Shown: positions 14,284 to 17,756 of the stretch, piece after piece
Layout of the letters: each line of letters starts with the position of its first letter
Numbering within the stretch: position 1 is the first letter of the stretch
Assembly: GCA_046262415.1 (NCBI GenBank)
Contig: JBHEMU010000028.1
Coordinates: 1 to 17,756 of the forward strand
Direction: 5' to 3'
Length of the DNA stretch: 17,756 bases
Source of the DNA: JACDAS01 sp046262415
GTDB lineage: Bacteria; Actinomycetota; Thermoleophilia; Gaiellales; Gaiellaceae
The notes under the pieces: model-generated
Database searches by the model: none
What the model was told of the DNA's origin: nothing
Seen by the model: the letters and a program-made list of their open reading frames with translations, nothing else
Position numbers and translations under genes: made by a program

Positions 14284-14368
14284 CGATCAGCCCGAGAGAC
14301 CTGGTCAGCCGCCCCGGTCGTTTCGGCCGGGGCGGTGTCTTTCAGGCGCCGCTCTGGACGCGTGATCG
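14284..14368 (+). ncRNA. Candidate structured RNA, three nested helices
   Basis: Outer helix CGATCA (14284-14289)/TGATCG (14363-14368); middle helix GAGAGAC (14294-14300)/GTCTTTC (14337-14343); inner helix CCGCCCCGG (14309-14317)/CCGGGGCGG (14327-14335) with up to three more inner pairs. On the plus strand the middle helix has one G-U pair, and one of the extra inner pairs is also G-U. On the minus strand both become A-C mismatches, which favours plus-strand RNA. GAGAG plus CTTTCAGG resembles part of a glycine aptamer, but the CCGAAGG core is absent. There is no plus-strand gene downstream, so any product would be a free small RNA. A 7-bp alternative hairpin (14273-14296) competes with it. 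Confidence 0.3.
14309..14335. terminator. Strong GC hairpin between ftsZ and gcvT, possible terminator
   Basis: A perfect 9-bp stem (12 bp with inner pairs, one of them G-U on the plus strand) lies 74 nt beyond the ftsZ stop. On the minus strand it is not followed by a T-run, so it would have to work as a tail-less terminator for ftsZ. On the plus strand TGTCTTTC follows, a weak U-tract. Direction is uncertain, and it may simply be the core of the structured element around it. Confidence 0.4.
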
Positions 14369-14408
14369 AAGATTCCCGCGGCGCGCGAATGTGCCGATCA
14401 CACGTCTA

Positions 14409-15506
14409 CTAGGAGTCGCGCAGGAAGGACGGGATCTCGAGCACCTCGGGGGAGACGTCGAACCCCTCCTCCCCGCCGCGCTGCGCCGGCCGCTCTCGCT
14501 GGTCGCGGGGACGGCCGGCCGGCTCGCCGGCGAGCGCGGGCCGGCGGCGACGGGTACGGCTCGGTCCGAAGCCGGTGGCGATCACGGTCACGCGCACCTC
14601 GTCGCCCAGCGTGTCGTCGATCACCGCGCCGAAGATCACGTTCGCGTTCGCGTCGGCCGCGCTGGTCACGACCTCGGCCGCCTCGTTCACCTCGAAGAGG
14701 CCCACCTCCGGTCCGCCGGTGACGTTGAGGAGGATCCCGGTCGCGCCCTCGATCGAGGCCTCGAGCAGCGGCGACGACACGGCGATCCGCGCCGCTTCGC
14801 CGGCCCGGTTCTCGCCGGAGGCGGCGCCGATCCCCATCAGGGCCGAGCCGGCGTCGCGCATGATCGTGCGGACGTCGGCGAAGTCGAGGTTGACGAGGCC
14901 GGGGATCGTGATCAGGTCGGTGATCCCCTGCACGCCCTGGCGGAGCACGTCGTCGGCCATGCGGAACGCGTCGACGATCGAGGTCTTCTTCTCGACCACC
15001 TGGAGCAGGCGGTCGTTCTCGATCACGATCAGCGTGTCGACGCGGTCGCGGAGCTCGTCGATCCCCTGCTCGGCCTGCTGCGATCGTCGCCGGCCCTCGA
15101 ACGAGAACGGCCGCGTCACGACTCCGACCGTCAGCGCCTCGAGCTCACGTGCCAGCTCGGCGACGATCGGCGCGCCGCCCGTGCCCGTGCCGCCGCCCTC
15201 GCCGGCGGTGACGAAGATCATGTCGGCCCCCTTCAGGGCCTCCTTCAACTCGTCCCGGCTCTCCTGTGCGGCGCTGCGCCCGACCTCGGGATTGGCGCCG
15301 GCGCCGAGGCCTCGCGTCGCCTTCGCGCCGATGTGGATCTTGACGTCGGCGTCGCACATCAGCAGAGCCTGCGCGTCGGTGTTCACGGCGATGAACTCGA
15401 CGCCGGTCAGCCGGGCGTCGACCATGCGGTTGACGGCATTCGTGCCGCCGCCGCCGACACCGACGACCTTGATCACTGCGAGGTAGTTGCCGGATTGATC
15501 TCTCAT
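14409..15506 (-). CDS. ftsZ: Cell division GTPase FtsZ
   Basis: Tubulin homologue that polymerises into the Z-ring at midcell. 365 residues. The GTP-binding signature is GGGTGTG at 104-110 (AGEGGGTGTGGAP), and the catalytic T7 loop is NLDFADV at 206-212. The globular domain ends near residue 313. A short, Arg-rich linker follows (about 315-350), then the conserved tail peptide VLEIPSFLR, which binds membrane tethers. No ftsA lies next to it, so SepF or another tether encoded elsewhere probably anchors the filament. The ATG at 15506 follows a leader of about 60 nt from a consensus promoter and has only a weak Shine-Dalgarno (GAGG, 12 nt away, in a hairpin loop). It is the last gene of the murC-murB-ftsQ-ftsZ block. 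Confidence 0.98.
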   Translation of the reverse strand: MRDQSGNYLAVIKVVGVGGGGTNAVNRMVDARLTGVEFIAVNTDAQALLMCDADVKIHIGAKATRGLGAGANPEVGRSAAQESRDELKEALKGADMIFVTAGEGGGTGTGGAPIVAELARELEALTVGVVTRPFSFEGRRRSQQAEQGIDELRDRVDTLIVIENDRLLQVVEKKTSIVDAFRMADDVLRQGVQGITDLITIPGLVNLDFADVRTIMRDAGSALMGIGAASGENRAGEAARIAVSSPLLEASIEGATGILLNVTGGPEVGLFEVNEAAEVVTSAADANANVIFGAVIDDTLGDEVRVTVIATGFGPSRTRRRRPALAGEPAGRPRDQRERPAQRGGEEGFDVSPEVLEIPSFLRDS

Positions 15507-15510
15507 AGTC

Positions 15511-15529
15511 TCAAGTGGCCTCGACTTGA
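15511..15529. repeat. Hairpin in the ftsZ leader
   Basis: TCAAGT (15511-15516) and ACTTGA (15524-15529) pair around a 7-nt loop. On the minus strand the loop is CGAGGCC, which contains the only Shine-Dalgarno-like GAGG, and the stem ends 4 nt before the ftsZ ATG. It could limit ribosome access. TCGACTTGA at 15521-15529 recurs at 15639-15647, at the end of ftsQ. Confidence 0.5.
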
Positions 15530-15574
15530 AGCTTTAGTGGAGGGTGGGTCTGGTCGAGGCGCTCCTCGCCCGGG

Positions 15575-15603
15575 AGAGTACGCACCGTCGTCCCTGCTGT
15601 CAA
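15575..15603 (-). promoter_or_regulatory. Consensus housekeeping promoter of ftsZ (TTGACA-17-TACTCT)
   Basis: On the minus strand a perfect -35 TTGACA (15603-15598) is separated by exactly 17 nt from -10 TACTCT (15580-15575). The predicted start near 15568 gives a leader of about 62 nt. It lies wholly in the 125-nt gap between ftsQ and ftsZ, so ftsZ can be expressed independently of the upstream genes. It is the only promoter in the window with a consensus -35 and correct spacing. Confidence 0.75.
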
Positions 15604-15631
15604 CAGGTGGTTCGGCGGGCAAGCCTCAACC

Positions 15632-16438
15632 TCAATCATCGACTTGAGGGTTTGCGCCTGCCACTGGTCGCTCGGGGACGCTGACATCGAGGTACCCGGG
15701 CGGCGTCAGTTGGGGCAGGATCTCCCGCGCCACGGCCACCTTCAGCGGCGCGTTGCGGGCATTGCCGAGCCGCACCTCGAAGCCCGAGCGGAGCACCAGG
15801 GTCAACTCTCCATCGGCTCGCACGTCGCGCACGCGCCGGAAGAGCGGAAGCCCCCGGATCGGAGCGAGCGCGCGCAGCGCGCGGCCCGCGTCCTCGTCGG
15901 CGAGCGCGGTCCCGACCGTGACCGAGGTTCCGCGCGCCAGCCAGATCCTGGGCAAGCTGGAGAGGCGCGGCTGGGGCATCGGCCGGACGACCCGGCCGCC
16001 GACGGAGACGAGCCAGGCCTCGGCTCCGCGCCTCAGCACCGCGAGCGGCGCCTCCGCGCGGACGAAGATCCGCAGGGTGTGCGGGAAGGCCCGGTCGTGA
16101 CTGGCCGCGGCGACGATGCTGAGCTGCCCGAGCCGGCGCTGCACGTCGTCGCGCTGGATCTTCAGCAGGCTCTGCCCGACGAGCGGCTCCAGGGCGGCCC
16201 GCACCTCGGCGGCCACTCCCGGAGGGGCCCCGCGAACCTCGATCTCGCGCACGGCGAAGACGGCCGTCTCCCGGGCCGCCAGGTAGCCGCCGGCTCCGAG
16301 GAGGACGAGCGCGAAGGCGACCAGCAGGGATCGCGCCGAAGGCGCGAGCCTGCGCAACTCGAAGCGGCGTGGCAGCGTGTCTGCGACGGCGCCCCGCGCG
16401 GTCGTACCGGAACGGAAGCGAGGCGCCACGGCACCCAC
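15632..16438 (-). CDS. ftsQ: Cell division protein FtsQ (POTRA domain)
   Basis: Bitopic divisome protein linking early and late division proteins. About 268 residues: a basic cytoplasmic N-terminus (1-36), one membrane helix at about 37-55 (SLLVAFALVLLGAGGYLAA), a POTRA domain beginning at VFAVREIEVRG (about 60-130), and an extracytoplasmic beta domain to the end. The assignment rests on this architecture and on its place between murB and ftsZ. The start is uncertain: GTG at 16438 gives the longest form, but GTG at 16429 has a better-spaced GAAGGA. The stop is 125 nt before ftsZ. The last codons include one copy of a 9-nt repeat also found in the ftsZ leader. Confidence 0.9.
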   Translation of the reverse strand: MGAVAPRFRSGTTARGAVADTLPRRFELRRLAPSARSLLVAFALVLLGAGGYLAARETAVFAVREIEVRGAPPGVAAEVRAALEPLVGQSLLKIQRDDVQRRLGQLSIVAAASHDRAFPHTLRIFVRAEAPLAVLRRGAEAWLVSVGGRVVRPMPQPRLSSLPRIWLARGTSVTVGTALADEDAGRALRALAPIRGLPLFRRVRDVRADGELTLVLRSGFEVRLGNARNAPLKVAVAREILPQLTPPGYLDVSVPERPVAGANPQVDD

Positions 16439-16464
16439 ATCCTTCGCCGTCCCGGCGGCCCTTC

Positions 16465-17355
16465 CTACTCCTCCACCCTGCCCGCCGGCGGCAGCTCGAG
16501 CTCACCCAGCAGCACGACCTCGTGCTCGAGCTCGACGCCGAACTGTGCCAGCGCGCGGCGGCGGGCCTCCGTCATCAGCGCGAGGGCATCGGCGGAGGTC
16601 GCCTCGCCGGCGTTCTCGATGAAGTTTGCGTGCCGTGGAGAGATCACCGCGCCTCCGATGCGGTGGCCCTTGAGGCCGCACGCTTCGAGCATCGCGCCGG
16701 CGCCCAGCGCGTGCTCGGGGTTCTTGAACACGCTGCCGAACGTGCGCCGGTTCGTCGGCTGCGTCGCCTTGCGCCGCGCCTGCAGCTCCGCCACGTGGTC
16801 CCGGATCTCGGCCGGGGGACGCAGCTCGAGCCCGAGCTCGACTCTGGCCACGACCTCGTCGCGCCGCAGCGCGGAGCGTCGGTAGGCGAGACCCAGCTGC
16901 TCCGGCGAGCGCCACGCCGCTCCGCCGCCGTTGACCACGAGGGCTCGGACGAGGATTCTCTTCCAGTCGCTGCCGTAGGCGCCGGCGTTCATCCGCACTC
17001 CCCCACCGACCGTTCCGGGGATCGCGCAGGCGAACTCGAACCCGCCGAGAGCTGCCGCGCGCGCCCGGTGGAGTCCGACGGCGTTCGCGGCCCCGCCGCC
17101 GGCGACGAGCGTCGTCCGGTGCACCTCGACCGCCGCCAGCTCCCCAGCGAGGCGCAGGACGAGCATGTCCACCCCGCCGTCCGCGGCGAGGAGATTCGAG
17201 CCGAGCCCGATCGTGGCCACGTCGACCTCCCGCTCCGCCGCCCACTCGAGGGCCCGCGCGAGGTCGTCCAGCGAGGCGGGGCGGGCGAAGTAGCGCGCGG
17301 GTCCACCCGTGCCGAGCGTCGTCAGCCGCGAGAGCTCGACGCCCTCCTCGATCAT
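16465..17355 (-). CDS. murB: UDP-N-acetylenolpyruvoylglucosamine reductase MurB
   Basis: Reduces the enolpyruvyl group with NADPH and FAD to give UDP-N-acetylmuramic acid, the second step of peptidoglycan precursor synthesis. 296 residues, in the range of type II MurB. Seen are LTTLGTGGPA at the N-terminus, the FAD-binding GLGSNLL (50-56) and PGTVGGGVRMNAGAYG (113-128), Tyr158-Arg159 in AYRRSALR, the proton-donor Ser208 in GSVFKNP, and HANFIENAG (242-250). The ATG at 17355 overlaps the murC stop as ATGA, so translation is coupled. The stop is 26 nt before ftsQ. Confidence 0.97.
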   Translation of the reverse strand: MIEEGVELSRLTTLGTGGPARYFARPASLDDLARALEWAAEREVDVATIGLGSNLLAADGGVDMLVLRLAGELAAVEVHRTTLVAGGGAANAVGLHRARAAALGGFEFACAIPGTVGGGVRMNAGAYGSDWKRILVRALVVNGGGAAWRSPEQLGLAYRRSALRRDEVVARVELGLELRPPAEIRDHVAELQARRKATQPTNRRTFGSVFKNPEHALGAGAMLEACGLKGHRIGGAVISPRHANFIENAGEATSADALALMTEARRRALAQFGVELEHEVVLLGELELPPAGRVEE

Positions 17356-17756
17356 GCCAGTGCCTCGAGCAGCAGCGGCCCGGCCCGGTCGACGTCGCCC
17401 GCGCCGAGCGTCAGCACCACGTCGCCCGCGCGGGCGCGGCCCGCGAGGAAGCGGACTCCGTCCTCGACCGCGGGCGTCCAGCCCAGCACGAAGCCGGGTC
17501 TCGCTTCGGCCGCGGCGTCGACGACGAGCTTTCCGGTCACTCCCTCGAGCGGCTCCTCGCGCGCCCGGTAGACGTCGGTGACCGCGACCACGTCGGCTGC
17601 GGTCAACGCCGCGCCGAACTCATGGGAGAGGTGAAGCGTGCGCGAGTAGAGGTGAGGCTGGAAGAGCGCCAGGACGCGGCCGGGAGGCGGATCGAGCCGG
17701 CGGGCGGCGGCGAGTGCCGCCTCGACCTCGGCCGGGTGGTGGGCGTAGTCGTCAAC
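17352..17756 (-). CDS. murC: UDP-N-acetylmuramate--L-alanine ligase MurC, C-terminal 134 residues
   Basis: ATP-dependent ligase adding L-alanine to UDP-MurNAc. Only the C-terminal domain is in the window; the reading frame is open at the right edge. It begins with VDDYAHHPAEVEAAL, the family's DDYxHHP motif, followed by RVLALFQPHLYSRT, also characteristic, then the standard VTDVY(R)AREE and GDVVLTLGAGD stretches. The stop TGA overlaps the murB ATG. The order murC-murB-ftsQ-ftsZ supports the assignment over MurD or MurF. The start and the ATP-binding core lie outside the window. Confidence 0.95.
   Translation of the reverse strand, partial: VDDYAHHPAEVEAALAAARRLDPPPGRVLALFQPHLYSRTLHLSHEFGAALTAADVVAVTDVYRAREEPLEGVTGKLVVDAAAEARPGFVLGWTPAVEDGVRFLAGRARAGDVVLTLGAGDVDRAGPLLLEALA

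Noticed and set aside
14180..14408. Glycine riboswitch upstream of gcvT
   Set aside because: GAGAG and CTTTCAGG-like pieces occur on the plus strand, but the invariant CCGAAGG core is absent, and the orientation is opposite to gcvT.
14391..15647. Long plus-strand open frame (418 codons) opposite ftsZ
   Set aside because: It is a shadow of ftsZ: the minus strand gives a full FtsZ with all motifs, and high GC keeps the opposite strand open. The product is low-complexity Arg/Asp/Ala/Val without family features.

Overview
The window is GC-rich (about 70% G+C by eye), densely packed bacterial chromosome with GTG and TTG starts and many overlapping or abutting genes. Gene content points to a high-GC actinobacterium, most plausibly of the Thermoleophilia (Gaiellales/Solirubrobacterales) type; that placement is inference from composition, gene order and protein flavour, not from a marker search. 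I see no phage, transposase, CRISPR, tRNA or rRNA.

Layout from left to right: (1) the 5' part of a zinc metallopeptidase (HEAGH motif, minus strand) diverging from a hypothetical two-helix membrane protein; (2) a possible 61-codon ORF with a good Shine-Dalgarno; (3) glutamyl-tRNA synthetase (gltX, minus) diverging from endonuclease IV (nfo, plus); (4) a nine-cysteine small protein behind a HAD-family gene (both minus), the HAD gene diverging from a Ca2+/H+ antiporter (cax, plus); (5) threonine aldolase and a serine beta-lactamase-fold hydrolase (minus, overlapping), diverging from rlmN (plus); (6) a complete glycine cleavage operon gcvT-gcvH-gcvPA-gcvPB (minus) with split P protein; (7) a 229-bp intergenic stretch full of inverted repeats; (8) a division/cell-wall block murC-murB-ftsQ-ftsZ (minus), with murC cut by the window end and no ftsA between ftsQ and ftsZ.

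Functionally the window is mostly housekeeping: peptidoglycan precursor synthesis and Z-ring assembly, one-carbon and glycine metabolism (threonine aldolase makes glycine, the Gcv system oxidises it), translation (GltX, RlmN) and base-excision repair (Nfo).

The most unusual layer is regulatory. Nearly every operon head has a -10-like hexamer only 6 to 10 nt before its start codon and no Shine-Dalgarno, which predicts leaderless mRNAs, while genes inside operons more often carry Shine-Dalgarno-like sequences and overlap as ATGA/GTGA. At three divergent gene pairs (gltX/nfo, HAD/cax, threonine aldolase/rlmN) one self-complementary TANNNTA-like heptamer can serve as the -10 box in both directions, with the two start codons only about 20 to 30 nt apart. 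gltX additionally has a four-codon leaderless upstream ORF joined to it by ATGA. By contrast ftsZ has a textbook TTGACA-17-TACTCT promoter and a roughly 60-nt leader with a hairpin. The ftsZ-gcvT gap holds several mutually exclusive hairpins but no recognisable glycine riboswitch. Other oddities are a compact GltX missing about 40 residues, and a HAD protein with Gly where the acid/base Asp should be. I did not find a clearly new multi-gene system.
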